A DNA stretch of 64,000 nt from Thecaphora thlaspeos (Eukaryota > Basidiomycota > Ustilaginomycetes > Urocystidales > Glomosporiaceae), in contig UWYS01000008.1 of assembly GCA_900291925.1 (NCBI GenBank), forward strand, positions 186,001 through 250,000. Direction: 5' to 3'. Each line of letters opens with the position of its first letter. The first letter of the stretch is position 1. Made by a program: the position numbers and the translations under genes. The notes under the pieces are model-generated. The model did no database searches, had not been told where the DNA came from, and saw only the letters and a list, made by a program, of their open reading frames with translations. This document shows, in pieces, positions 1 to 11,474 of this stretch.

Positions 1-1532
1 GAGTTCCCCATGGGCAAGATCCCCGCCTTCAAGAGCGTCGACGGCTTCAAGCTGGTCGAGAGCCGTGCCATCGCACGTTACAGTGAGTAGCGGCAGCAGA
101 AACCTTGGCCCGCCCGCGCTATATCCTTTGTCGACCGTTGGCTTCGAGGTGATGGTCAGGCACGCGCAATGATTGTAGAAGCACACCGATAAAGATCGGC
201 TCGCCGCCACCGCTCAGCACCGGTTGTGTCCCCTTTCGCCAACAAGGGTGTCGGATTCATATGATGAGATTCATTTTTACAGTTATCCCTGTCTTAAAGA
301 ATACGTGTCGAGGCTACATCCAAGCATAATGCTCTGAAACGAATCCGCGCACCCCGGTTACTTTGTTGCCGAGGGGCGCACAGGCGAGGTGGAAGGGACG
401 AACACAGGGTCGTCTTGACTTGTTCTAATGCCCTGATTTGAGTCACCGCATGCTAACCCCGGTCATGTCTTCTTGATCTCTTCCTCCACCTTGCGTGCCT
501 GCTCGCGACGCCACTCTAGTCGCCGGCCTCTCGGACAACGCCAAGCTCCTCGGTACTGACGCCAAGTCCGCCGCCGAGGTCGAGCAGTGGATCGACTTCG
601 GAGACGAGGAGATCTGGAACAACTTTGTCTCGATCCTCCTGCTCACCAGGAACATCCTGCCCTACAACAAGGCCCACGAGACCAAGGCGTGGGACAACCT
701 CCACCGCTGCGCCAAGGTCCTCGAGGCTGCGCTCAAGAAGAAGACGTTCCTCGTCGGCCACCGCGTCACCCTTGCCGACCTGACCGTTGCCAGCGACCTC
801 AAGTCGCTCTTCACTGCGGTCGCCGGCGAGGAGTTCCGCTCGCAGTACCCCAACATCGTCCGCTACTACAACACCGTCGCCGGCCAGCCCACCATTTGCG
901 ACCTCTTCAAGGGCGACCTGCTCAAGGAGAACGCCAAGTTTGTCGCGCCCAAGAAGGAGGAGAAGCCCAAGGCCGCGCCCGCCCCCAAGGAGGCCGCCAA
1001 GCCCAAGGCCGCCGAGCATGACGAGGACGACGAGCCCAAGGCCGCCCCGCCGCCTAAGAACCCGCTGGACAGCCTGCCCAAGTCGTCGTTCATCCTGGAC
1101 GAGTGGAAGCGCACCTACTCGAACGAGGACACGCGCCCCAAGGCGCTCCCCTGGTTCTTTGAGAACTTCGACTACGGGGGCTACTCGGTCGTCAAGCTCG
1201 ACTACAAGTACAATGACGAGCTCACGCTCCTCTTCATGTCGTCGAACCTCGTCTCGGGTCTGCACACCCGCCTCGAGTTGAACCGCAAGTACATCATGGG
1301 CACCATGGGCGTCTTTGGCGAGAACAGCAACAACGCCATCTCGGGCGTCTACGTCGTTCGCGGCAAGAACCCCGCCGAGGTCCTCTCATGCGCCCCCGAC
1401 ATCGAGAGCTACAACATCACCGAGCTCGACCTCAAGAAGGACGACGATAAGAAGCTCTTTGAAGACTACATGGCCTGGGAGGCCACCCTCCCCGACGGCA
1501 AGAAGTGGGCCGATGGAAAGGTCATGAAGTAA
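1..1532 (+). CDS. Elongation factor 1B gamma subunit (eEF1B-gamma), 5' truncated by window edge
   Basis: Exon 1 is partial (1-82) and exon 2 is 520-1532, ending in TAA; intron 83-519 has a GTGAGTAG donor and a CTCTAG acceptor, phase 1, giving the join IARY-IAGLSD. The visible start is the end of the GST N-terminal (thioredoxin-like) fold (FPMGKIPAF, SRAIARY), followed by an all-helical GST C domain, a Lys/Ala/Pro-rich charged linker, and the eEF1-gamma C-terminal domain starting near NPLDSLPKSSFILDEWKR and ending DGKKWADGKVMK. About 365 residues are present; family members are near 410, so roughly the first 45-50 residues lie outside the window. The family scaffolds the eEF1B nucleotide-exchange complex that reloads eEF1A with GTP during translation in the cytosol. 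Identification is firm from domain order and sequence. Confidence 0.95.
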
Positions 1533-1851
1533 AAAGAGGGTTCCTCTCTTGGGCCCCTCTGTTTGCCCCTCTCTTCTCCGTGTCACCCCGCTTTGCATCA
1601 CGTCGCTGTCCCTGTGTCTCATTGTTTTTGTTTTTTTTAGGGCGTAGCTTTGTTGTGGGAACGGCGAAATGGGAAGAACGGTACCGGGCTTGTCCTGGTT
1701 GATCTCGCATACCACGTCCCTCTCTCGTTTGTGTCCGATTGACGTCCTTCCGCCGATTTGCGAGGCAGATACGATGCGAATGTGTTATTGAATTGCAAGA
1801 CGTGGCAGCGATGAAGACGAGGTCAAGCAAGATTAGATCAGGTCAGTCAGG
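1533..1851. other. Convergent 3' intergenic region
   Basis: This 319-base gap lies between the eEF1B-gamma stop and the NEO1 stop on the opposite strand. It is relatively T-rich with a T8 run near 1633 and presumably holds both 3' untranslated regions. I see no further gene. Confidence 0.6.
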
Positions 1852-4800
1852 TCATGTCATGGCTAGCTTGCTGTAGCTAGGCGGCGCCAACCTCTGCCGA
1901 ACGACCTTGTACGCGTAGAGCGGCAGGCTAGAGACGGCGACGATGACGGCCGTCTTCCAGAAGAAGCGGCTTGTCAGGACGAAGTTGAGGTCTGACGCGG
2001 TCGCAGCGGTGGCAAGCGCGAGAGAGCAACGTGAGGCCGGTCAGAAGGGAGGGCACCGACGCGGGAGCAGACGACGAGAGAAGCGAAGAATGGGTGGACA
2101 ACGTACCGAAGAATTCTGGGAGGAAGACGATGCTGACGCAGTAGAAGAAGAGCGTTACGACTTCCGAGAGGATCATGTAGACGTGCCTGTCGTGTGTGGG
2201 ACGATGTCAAGCAGAAGAGCCGAGAGGAGCAGGAGTAGAAGCGGCTCTTGGTCAGCCCATCAGTGCATGTCCTCGGCTGCGCCATCGAATAGCTAGCGGT
2301 TTCTTGAGAGTGGCCGCGACCGACACTCACCAGGTCGTAATCTCGAGCGCCACCATGATGAGCTCGTTGATGACAAGAGCAGTGAACGAGATGCTGACAA
2401 TGTTGAGGAATTCGTTCTCGAACAGCAGCAGGCTGAGGATCATGATGGCTCCGCCCTGGTAGACGCTGATCATGAGCCAGGTCGTGAATGTCTTTGCGCT
2501 CAGGCTCCTGCCCTTCGTGAGATCCTTGTAGAGCTCCGGATAAAGTAGTGCCAGGTCTTCGCTGACGTCTCGATCCAGGACGAGGGAAAAGACGGGCGCC
2601 ATCGTGTAGACGGTCGCGTAGCCCACCATCAGCCAGCCCTGGTACAGCGCGATCGGGGCAAAGTAGAAGATCGACGAAAAGACGGCCTGGATGATCGAAA
2701 TAATCAGCCCGCGGTGGATGACAAACTGGGCCAGCTTGGCGCTGCGCTTGTACGAATTGCGGCCGTGCCAGACGAGAAGCTTGGTGAGGTAGCTGAACTG
2801 GGTGATGGAAAAGTCGGCCGCTAGCGAGGCTTGCTTGCCCTCTTTCCCGACGATGCCGAGCCCGACATCGGCCGCCTGGATCATCGAGACGTCGTTGCCG
2901 CCATCGCCGATGCAGCAGACCCGCTTCTTGGTGTGCCACCGGATGAGGCGCGCTACGTCGGCCTTTTGCGTCGGCGAGCAGCGACAGGCGACGACGGCAG
3001 AGAGCTGTGTCGCGAGCTCGATGAAGTCGTCCCTGAAGTGGTCGATGCACAGCTGCAGCGACTCGCCGTCGATGACCAGGCAGCAGTCGAGCTTCGATTG
3101 CAGGAAGTCGAGCATCGCGCGCGCCGCGTCGGGCGTCTTGAGCTTGGCGACCTGGTGGACGTACTGGTTGCGCGCGACGAGCTTGCTCGAGATAGCGATG
3201 CAGGTCGCCGTCTCGATCTTGTCGCCCGTCAGCATCCACACCTTGATGCCCGCGTTGCGCAGCAGCTCGAGCGTCATCTTGACATCGTCTTGCAGCTTGT
3301 CCTCAACCCCGGTGAGACCGAGCAGCTCAAGATTGTTCTCGAGATGCTGGCCGACGACCCGCGCCATCGCCTCGTTGCGCTCCTCGACCTGGAGCCGGGC
3401 CGACATGTAGGCTCGCTCAAAGGCGGCGTACGAGTCCGGCGTGAGCCGCCTTCGTCCCACCACGAGCGTGCGAAGGCCCTCGCGCGCCATGTTGCCGCAC
3501 TCCTCGTCGAGCCAGTCATTCTGCGCGACGATCTTGGCCATCACCACGTCGGCTCCCTTTTGGAAAAATGTGAGCTCGCCCGTGCTGATCTCGCGGATGA
3601 CGATGCCCATGCGCTTGCTCTCCGAGGTGAACGGGAAGATCTCGAGGATCTCGTAGGAGAGGAGGGCACCGTCGGCCGCCTTGAGGCTTAGCGTCTTGCG
3701 GTCGCGCGCGACGAGGGTGAGGCCCACCGACTCGGTCCACCGGACGATGGCGACTTCATCGGGGCTGCTGGCCTGATAGGTGATCGAGCCGTCCTCCTCA
3801 ACAACGGGCGTGACGTTGTGGCACAGCGCGAGGGCCAGCACCACGTCTTTGACGCGCGAGCTCATGTCCCGGCGGCCGCGTCCCGCGAGCATCGCACCGG
3901 CGGTGGTAAGGCCGCCCGAGGCCGAAGACTTGGTCCTCGCCGGATTCGTCGGGCCGGACTGGGCTGGGTGCGACTGGCCGAGTGCGTTGGCCAACTGGCT
4001 GGCGACTTCGTCCATGCTGTCCCAGACGTAGCTCATCGTACCCATGTGCAGCTTTCGCATCTCCATCTCGTTCTGCGTCAGCGTGCCCGTCTTATCGCTC
4101 AGTAGGTACTCAATCCGTCCGAGCTCCTCGGGCAGCGTGCTGGTCCGGACAATGGTGCCGGGGATCTCGTCGTCGTTCATGATCTGCCGAGCGTAGACCG
4201 TCTTGCCCATGTCGAGGTTGACGCGCAGGCTGATGGGGATGATCGAGCTGAACAGGATCAGAAAGCGGAAGATATAAATCCACCACTCCCCGCGGAAGCC
4301 GTTGAGGGCCACCAGTGCCACCGAGAGGGCGAACGTAACTCCGCAGAGGATCTTGGAGAGCCGGTTGATCTCGAGGTCGAGGAGTCCGACCTTGGTACCC
4401 GGGTAGCTCGTGTTCATCACGGCCCTCGTCTCGCGGCCCGTGTAAACGACGACACCGATCGCAGTACCGGCTGCCAGCACGGTATTGGCCCAGAGCAGGT
4501 TGTCAGCAGTCAGCGGTGCCACCTGCGGCTGCTGGCTCATGGCGATCGCGGTCTCGAGCCGGCTGGATGTGCCGGCCGGTGCGTTGCCGTGATCCTCGCT
4601 GAGCCGGTCGCCGACTGCAGGCGTGGAGTGGTCGGTCGTCGAGGCCGGCGGACAGCCTTCTTCCTCTGGCGGTGGCTGCAGGGTGAAGTTGCCGAGGAAG
4701 GTGTGGATGTCCTTGATCGGCGTTCCCGCAAACACCGAGGCGCGATCACGCAACACCGCAAGCTCGTCGAGGGGCAGCCGCTGGGTCAGCTCCACTGCGA

Positions 4801-6154
4801 CCCGTAGCTTCCAGTCCGTCTCGCCATCGAGCTGGTCTGTTCGAATGAAGCAGGTGCCCCCCGAACCCTCGGCGCTCTGTCCCGCCTGCTCAGCTTCGCT
4901 GCGTCCTTCCGCTTTCGCTTTTCCCGCTGGACTCTGCGCCTCGCCGTCGAAGCTGTGCTGTTGGCTGGACTCAGCCGGCGCAAGGGTATCCTCCTCGTCT
5001 TCATCGCCGAGAACGAACAAGGGGGCGCCGTCCATCAGGCTGACACTGCCCCTCTCGCCCTCGGCTGCCTGGTCGCCGGCGGTCGTGTGCAGCAGCACCA
5101 TATCGGCGGGCACCCTCTGATTCTTCTCCAGCACCACGAGGTCGCCGACGCGGATCTTGCTGCTCGGGGCCGTGACGACCCTGGAGCGGCCGAGCGTGCT
5201 GCCCAGCGCAAAGGGTCGCCTCCTGTCCGGCTTTCGGGCCATGTTGGCCTGCGCGACGGCGAGAGGCGAGTCTGCCGGGACGAGCAGTTTATAGGGTGCG
5301 CTGTTGCTCTCGACGTCTCGCTTGTACCTCGCCCAGTCGTCGATCGCCTCCTTGCCGACCGTGACGCAGAGGACAAAGGCGAGCGGCGCTACGTAGGTGG
5401 CGATGAAGCCGATCTTGAGCGCCGGGATAAACTGGCTCAGGGCGACGAGGAGGAAGTAGAGGTTGAAAAAGAACTTGAACTGCTCGTATAGAACTTTTGG
5501 CAGGAAGGTGAGCACGTTGTACTTTTGGTTGCGCACGACGTTGGGCGGGAATTTGGACCTAAAGCGGTCCGTCTCGCCGAACGTGAAGGTGCGGCTTCGA
5601 TCCTGGCCTTTGCCCTCTTTACTTGACGAGAAGGGAAACCCTCTCCGGCCTCCCCCGAACACAGAAGCCGCGTTTGGCTTGCCCTTGAACGGGCTGGCTG
5701 GATTGCTGCTGGTACCATACTGCGTGCGAGCGTCGTCGTAGGCGCCCGAAGGATAGTTGTCGCGGCGGGGATTGTTGTTGTAGTCGCCGCTCTTCTTTGC
5801 CCCGTCCCTTGCCGTATCGTCTGCACCGTCAAGGAGGCCTCGCTGCTCCTCATCCTCGGCGACGCCGACCGGCGAGAAGCGGCCGAAGCGGGTCCTGCCT
5901 GGGCGTGAACGGAAGCCCGCGGTGCCGAAATCCGAGTTGAACGAGGGAGCTGGGGAGTTGCGGCCGGACATGTCGGCTTGAGACGAGTGGGACAGCTGCT
6001 GCAGAGGATAGCTCTCAGACGACCGATTGGACGAGAGGCCGTCGCCGCGGTGAGGAAAGCTGCTGCTGCCGTCCCGCCGAGATGACGAGGACAAAGGACG
6101 CTGCGAAGTGTGCGAAGGGTGGGCCGAGCTCGTTGCCCTGGATGCAAAAGGCAT
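1852..6154 (-). CDS. NEO1: P4-type phospholipid flippase, Neo1 clade
   Basis: Three exons on the minus strand: 6154-2331, 2186-2107 and 1991-1852, with GT-AG junctions that keep frame (EITTW-HVYMIL, LPEFF-DLNFV). About 1345 residues. The first 200 residues are disordered and Ser/Arg/Gly-rich, followed by the P4 entry motif [11 protein letters not shown] and TM1-2 ([20 protein letters not shown]). The phosphorylation motif [12 protein letters not shown] is at about residue 687, TGDKIETA near 975 and the hinge motif GDGGNDVSM near 1080; four or more C-terminal membrane segments follow, the last encoded by exons 2 and 3. Neo1-clade ATPases move aminophospholipids to the cytosolic leaflet in Golgi/endosomes and act without a Cdc50 partner. 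The extended N-terminus and an acidic Ser-rich insertion near 370-440 make it longer than yeast Neo1. The clade call rests on the [11 protein letters not shown] context. Confidence 0.94.
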
Positions 6155-6879
6155 TCAGATGTTCTACGGATCCGGAAATCGCGACGAATGGCGGACGATT
6201 GAGCTTTGTTGCATTCGTCAGCGGCCTCTTTGAGCGTGGAAAGGGAGGCGTCACCTGGATCAGGAGCCACGCAGAAGTTGTCGGCTGTGGGGACTGGGTA
6301 CGTTGCTGGATTCAGCCTAGGGCGATGCCATGTCGCCGGCTGGAGAGGGAAAGGAGGAGGGTGATGGGAGAGGTGAGCGTGGCGGAGGGAGGGGTGCCGG
6401 CGCGGGGCAAGGATCTGTCTCGCTGCGGAAGGGTCGGGATCGAGGTTGTGGTGGAGGTGCAAAGGGGCAAGAGAGTTGAAGGGGTCGCAGAGGTGTCGGC
6501 GGCTTCCGCTGTGCTGCTTTTTGGATGGCGCTCCCCTCCACGGCGGGCGCCACACGGACCACAACGAACGGCGAGCGACGTGGCCGGGCGCTGCTCGCTT
6601 TTTCTCGCCCGAAACGCCGCTGGCCCGGCGCCTGATCGCAACGGCGCCGGATGCGAGATGCGAGATTCGAGCTTCGTCGACCTCGCCCGCACTCACACCC
6701 TGCTCCACAGCTCTTGCCCTATCGCACACCCAAGCACACCCAAAGACGCCATGTGAGTGCACCATGCCATACAGCCCCGCAAGACCACCAGGCGACCTGC
6801 TCGCTGTCATCGCTTCGTCGCTCACACCAAAGTCTCTGATGTCCAACCTGCGTCTTGACCCCGTCGCACTACATTCAGC
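6155..6879. other. Divergent intergenic region, NEO1 / NDUFA6
   Basis: This 725-base gap separates two start codons facing away from each other and should hold both promoters. It contains long open frames on both strands that look like GC-rich shadow reading. No TATA box or known motif was evident to me. Confidence 0.6.
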
Positions 6880-7667
6880 ATGACGACCATCCCGGCCAGA
6901 CTGGCGAGAACCACGCAGATCTCGCGCAACCTCGGCGAGGCCAGGAAGAGGTCCGCCGCCCTCTACCGAGCCTACTACAGAGGCGTGAGTGCTGCTGCTC
7001 AGCCGGAAGGTGGCGGTGTGTTCGGCTGCCCCTTTCAAGCTCCTGCCTGATCTTGTCCCGCTTAGCAAACCTTACCCTCTTTGCATCTCGGTGATGGTCG
7101 CATGCTCAACATTGGCACCGCTCCTCTAGGCGCCCGAGATGTGCGCACTATACGCACTCGACATCCCGCCGTCCATCATCAGGGCCAAGGTCCGAACGTT
7201 CTTTGAAAAGAACCGCCACATCCAGGACGTCGCTGTCCTCGACGTCATGCTGGTCAAGGCACAGCAAGACTTCCAGGAGACGATGAACGCGTGGAAGCAG
7301 GTCCCGCACATCATGAAGTGGTTCGCCGAGGAAGAGGTGAGTGGCGAACGACGTCGGTCCCCGTCTGGGCCGGTCGAGCGATGCTGCGAGGGTCCACTGG
7401 CCTCCTAGCGTCATGAGAAGGCCGGTCCCCGCTGGGCGTGGCTTCGGCCGGCCTGCTCGAATTGAGAGAGAACCCCCCAACTGATCATTGCTCTCCACAC
7501 CTGCCTTTCTATCACCTTCTCGACTCGCTCCACGCCTGCCTTTCCGTCACTTTCTCAACCACCACGCGCCTTGTGCAACCCAGTCCGTCGCGCAACCGGA
7601 AGGATTCCTGGAGAAGTTCTACTCGGGTCGAGACGAGGGCCGTGGACCCACAGGCCAGGGGAACTGA
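6880..7667 (+). CDS. Mitochondrial complex I LYR subunit (NDUFA6/LYRM6-like)
   Basis: Three exons, 6880-6984, 7130-7336 and 7584-7667, all phase 0, GT-AG introns of 145 and 247 bases; 131 residues. Near residues 26-35 is the LYR motif in SAALYRAYYRG, followed by the helix IIRAKVRTFFEKNRHIQD, the conserved WKQVPHIMKWF segment and a C-terminal FLEKFYSGRDEG, matching NDUFA6 (KFYVGHD) closely in order and length. LYRM6 proteins bind the acyl carrier protein through the LYR helices and sit in the peripheral arm/Q-module of NADH dehydrogenase in the inner mitochondrial membrane. The first exon supplies a basic N-terminus with no long presequence, as is usual. No nearby gene is functionally linked except OXA1 about 17 kb away. 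Confidence 0.93.
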
Positions 7668-9587
7668 GGTGGCAGTATGCTCCGCTCTGCTCTGCTCTGC
7701 TCTGACAGCGTAAGCAGTCTGCGTGGCTTCTGATCGGAAGCCACTCGATGCCTGCTGATAGAGTAACAGGACTTGGTGCAGAAATGACGAAGAGCGCTTT
7801 CGACATAGATAAAAGAACGTGCCAATGCAGAGTGCGGCGGGTGGCGAGGATTGAGCTGCACCACTGCTATACCCTGGCGTCGCCGATACACCGCGCCTTT
7901 CTGAGAGGGAGCTGCTCGGCACTGTACTCAGCTGTTTGCACGCTCCGCAGGCGATGCCGGTCTCTTTGCTCGGTGCCGCTTACCATACCGTCGCGGGCCT
8001 CGTCGGTACCTCTCTCGATCGCTTACGGCGGCAGAGTCTAGCTATGCGTATGGGTCAGGGACGACCCGCTGGCTTGGTGGCGCACCCATTGTGTGCATGG
8101 GAAAGCCCGGACCCCGACCCTCGCACGCACAACGTCCACCTGCCTACCCATCACCGTCAGCGCAGTGATTTAGCTACTACTCACATGGTTTCGCTGCACC
8201 TGGCCGCCAATGTGTGAATAAGCCGCCACGTCCTGTCATACCCAACAAGCTTAGCTTTCGAGTTTGGCGGTACGAGGCGGCGATTCCGGGAACCCCTTAC
8301 AGTACGTCCTCTGACTATGCGGCCATGGCCCGAACCGTTGCGGTCCTCTCTGAAACGGACGGCTCGAGCACCTTCCCCTAGACAAAAGAGGCCATTCCCG
8401 GGGAGCGCCGCGTAACTGTATTTGACGGCACCTATCCGAAGCCTGATCGGGTCGCTAGCGGCGGCGGCTGCGTCGGAGCTGTCAAGACCCTGATCCCATC
8501 TTGACTGCCTGCGACGCCCGCTGCACAAGACGTGAGCGCGGCGAGACCGCCGCCGCCGCCGTCTTGCTTGCGCCCACATGAGGCGATACACGCTTGGCGG
8601 CGAAGGGCTTGCTGGAGCGGCATTTTCTCGCACCCCACCTCGCCCATCTCGTCGCTGCAAGCAGCCAAAATAACAGAGGATCTCGCCGAGTTGTAGAGCG
8701 TCGGAGGACGGAAGCAGCTCTGCGCCCCGGGGGCCCATCGAAGCCCTCGTCAAGGCAACGGTAGCGATAGAAGACGAAGCAATCATTGTCGACCGAATCT
8801 CAGGGGTCAAGGGACCCAGGAAGGGGGGCCGTGCTGGCGGATTGACACAACCTGTCGCGACTCTCATCAAGGTCGGAAAGGCGAGGAACTCGAGACAACG
8901 AAGCCGAGTTGGCCCGCCGAGGCTGTACCAATCCCTGCCTCCAAGACGAAAGATGAAATTGCAAGAGAAGGCTGAGGAAACGAGTGCAATACCTGTACGG
9001 CGCATGCATGTACTCTACGCACCTGCCGCGACCACGCTTCACTGGAAGACGAAGCCGCCTCCGCTACGTGGTGTTCCCTCAAGCTACAGTACAATATGTC
9101 CGGCAGCCAGCCGCTCGGACCCCTCTTCGACTGCCACGGCTCACACGACGAGCTTCGGCTACATCCGGGCGCAAGGCAGCAAGGCAGGGTCCAGTCCGAC
9201 TAGCTCGTTGACACAAGCACCGTACGCTCACTCACTAATTCATCCTTTTGTTAGCTCATCCGTCTGAACAAACTCGGTCCCAATTCTGCGGGGTCGGCCC
9301 CGAGTGGCGCGGCGACGGGCGGTTGAGTGGGCCAGAGTAAGTGTGGGTGGCGGATCATCCTGGAGAAGGACGAGATTCTTGAACGGTGGCGAAACGCCAT
9401 ATATCCCCCCACCCGACCCGTCGGCCAGCCCGTCGCCCCTCCAAAGTGCAAAGTCCCTGTAGCCAGCCAGTCCGAACCCTTCCCCCCCCCCCCCTTCCTT
9501 CCACTCCATCGCACACACTCCTGCACACCCGTTCCATCGCTTGAAAGGCTCGATGGCTAGCTAGCCACCTGAATTCATCCCTACGAC
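7668..9587. other. Gene-poor intergenic region
   Basis: This 1.9 kb stretch lies between NDUFA6 and the Clp1-like gene. A minus-strand ATG frame at 8181-9005 (274 codons) is the only sizeable one; it has no recognisable domain, biased Arg/Ser composition and no convincing codon signal. A C13 tract is at 9482-9494. The end of the region would hold the promoter of the gene at 9588. Confidence 0.5.
9482..9494. repeat. C13 homopolymer tract
   Basis: Thirteen consecutive C on the plus strand, about 95 bases upstream of the start codon at 9588, in a pyrimidine-rich leader. Confidence 0.9.
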
Positions 9588-10955
9588 ATGCCGGCCACGA
9601 CGATTTCGAGAAGCAGCTCTGCCTCGGCGATGCCGTCGTCGATGGCGATGCGACGATCTGGCAAGATGGCCAGCAAGATGGCCAGCCCGGCACTTTCGAA
9701 GCGAAGGCCGCTCCAAGACAGGAGCCAGCCTTCATCCTCTACCTCACCATCTTACACTTCCCACCCTCGCATCGTTGGCGCAGTTGGCTGTAGCAAGAAG
9801 GTCTTCAAGCCGAGCGCGGCGCCGCCGCGGTCCTCCTCGAGCCGTCGCAAGACGCACGTGAGCAGAGCAGCGTCGCCGCCATCGTCGTCCTCGTCGTCTG
9901 CATCTACGTCGTCCAGACGGTCCGCATCTCCACGCTCCTCGCTACCATCGTCGGCGTCGCCATCGGCAATCGTCGTCAGCACCGAGGGACGCGGCGTCGA
10001 GGCGGCACGGGCTGATAAGGTCAATATCACCATCCCGCAGCGCCTCCCCACTCCTCCGCTCGAGGTCATCTCGAGCCCGTACACGGATCTTGCGGCGCAC
10101 CTGCGGCGACACGGTCTCGAGCGCGACGCCCAGGCGGTCGAGGAAAGCGGAATGCCGTGCGAGTACCTGCTCGACGTCTACCTGACCGCGGGACAGCTGG
10201 GCAAGTCGAGTCTCCACCAGCAGACGCATTCCTTCGTACCGCGCCTCCAGAATCAGATCGCCAGTCAGGTGACGCAAGGCGCCCAGCTGCCACGCTCGCT
10301 CAAGCTCGATGTCACGCCAGAAAGCTGCGGCTCCTACCTCCCGCCCACCCACGTCCTGGCCATCTACAGCAGCACAGAGGAGGCGACGCTGGTCGCGGCG
10401 CACGACATGGTGCTGGCGCTCCAGTGCACCTCGATCCCCTTCCTCCCTCCCGCCAGCCGCACCGACAAGCTCTCCGAGACGTCTCTACCCGTAGTGCCGC
10501 TCTGCATTCCGCATCCTTCAGAGTTTGGCGTCGTTCACAAGTGGCTGTACAGCCCGAACTCGACCTCGGTCTACCAGGACCTGATCCCGATGACGTTTGT
10601 CGTCCGACTACTCTCGACATTGCCGAGCGAGGCAAGTTACAAAGTCGAACGTGCCTCTTCGTTGCTCCTCGACGCCTTGATCGAAGCGCCTCTCAAGGTT
10701 TCTCTCGCCCTCTCCTACCTCGCCACCGGCACGCTGCTCGGCATCCTCAAGAGGATCCAGGCCGTGTGGAAGAACGGCGCGGCGATGGGCATCTCCTCGA
10801 GGCGCTACTGGAACCAGCTCGACAAGGCATGGGAGGCCGTCGTCGCCGCCCTCGTCACGGCCAAGAAGAGAAAGGCCGTCGCCGCCGCCGCCGCCGCCGC
10901 AGCAGCACCCAGCGTCGACGACATGGCAAAAGAACTCGGCTGCGCCGCCATCTAG
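9588..10955 (+). CDS. Probable Clp1-like (clampless) protein
   Basis: Single-exon gene, 455 residues, ATG at 9588, stop TAG at 10953. Residues 1-130 are a Ser-rich disordered region. The structured part begins near RLPTPPLEVISSPYTDLAAH and includes LPPTHVLAIYSS, AAHDMVLALQC, LPVVPLCIPHPSEFGVVHKW and LYSPNSTSVYQDL, ending in helical segments with KRIQAVWKNG and WNQLDKAWEAVV, then an alanine run. The pattern of a Pro-flanked IPHPSEF-HKWLY core resembles, from memory, the basidiomycete Clp1 family, which works downstream of mating-type homeodomain factors in clamp formation and dikaryotic proliferation. I cannot align it, so the family assignment is tentative; a divergent BTB-like fold is another possibility. 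The gene itself is well supported by sustained coding bias. Confidence 0.6.
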   Translation: MPATTISRSSSASAMPSSMAMRRSGKMASKMASPALSKRRPLQDRSQPSSSTSPSYTSHPRIVGAVGCSKKVFKPSAAPPRSSSSRRKTHVSRAASPPSSSSSSASTSSRRSASPRSSLPSSASPSAIVVSTEGRGVEAARADKVNITIPQRLPTPPLEVISSPYTDLAAHLRRHGLERDAQAVEESGMPCEYLLDVYLTAGQLGKSSLHQQTHSFVPRLQNQIASQVTQGAQLPRSLKLDVTPESCGSYLPPTHVLAIYSSTEEATLVAAHDMVLALQCTSIPFLPPASRTDKLSETSLPVVPLCIPHPSEFGVVHKWLYSPNSTSVYQDLIPMTFVVRLLSTLPSEASYKVERASSLLLDALIEAPLKVSLALSYLATGTLLGILKRIQAVWKNGAAMGISSRRYWNQLDKAWEAVVAALVTAKKRKAVAAAAAAAAAPSVDDMAKELGCAAI

Positions 10956-11474
10956 CGCCGTCCTCTTTCCTTTGTTCTCTCCCCCCTTCTCTTTGAGCTG
11001 CTTTCCCCCAGCCGTCTGGCCCCACCCTAAGTGTCGGGCCGACGGTACGATCACTCTGCGTTCATGTACTCTACGACCTCTCTTCCTCAGCATGTCGACT
11101 CACCGCCTCTTGTATACCCTCAGCTTGCATCGTCTCTGATTTCTTACTTGCAAACGACCTCTTGATCCCGTATCTCTTCCCCCTGCGTGGTCCCAAATCC
11201 GTCTGACATCCCATCTAGCATGTCGTCCCTGACACACGCTGCGCACGAAAAGGATCGAGACCGTTGAACCGAGTATGCTATTGGAGCGAGAGTACTCAGA
11301 GATGGCTGAACTAGCAATGTTACAGGATGATGTGTGGGACTGCTGCTGTACACGAGACGAGGTATTGCGACTACTACGAAACGGAGGCACGGTGAAAAGC
11401 GGAGGCTAAGAGAACAAGGGAAAAAAAAAAAAAAGGAGGGCAGGGGTGCGAGAGAAGAAGAGCCGCGATGCGCA
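10956..11474. other. Convergent 3' intergenic region
   Basis: This 519-base gap separates the Clp1-like gene and REI1, which converge here. It contains an A14 run at about 11421-11434. No gene is seen. Confidence 0.6.

Noticed and set aside
5437..7068. 543-codon minus-strand frame overlapping NEO1 exon 1
   Set aside because: It is an antisense-frame shadow on the same strand as NEO1 in another frame, with low-complexity composition; NEO1's own frame holds the conserved flippase motifs.
7126..7314. Antisense frames over the NDUFA6 exons
   Set aside because: Shadows of the coding strand; the plus-strand frame carries the LYR motif and the family's C-terminal signature.
8181..9005. 274-codon minus-strand ATG frame in the gap after NDUFA6
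   Set aside because: Composition is biased and random-looking, no domain or conserved motif, no supporting splice or leader features; long open frames are common by chance in this GC-rich DNA.
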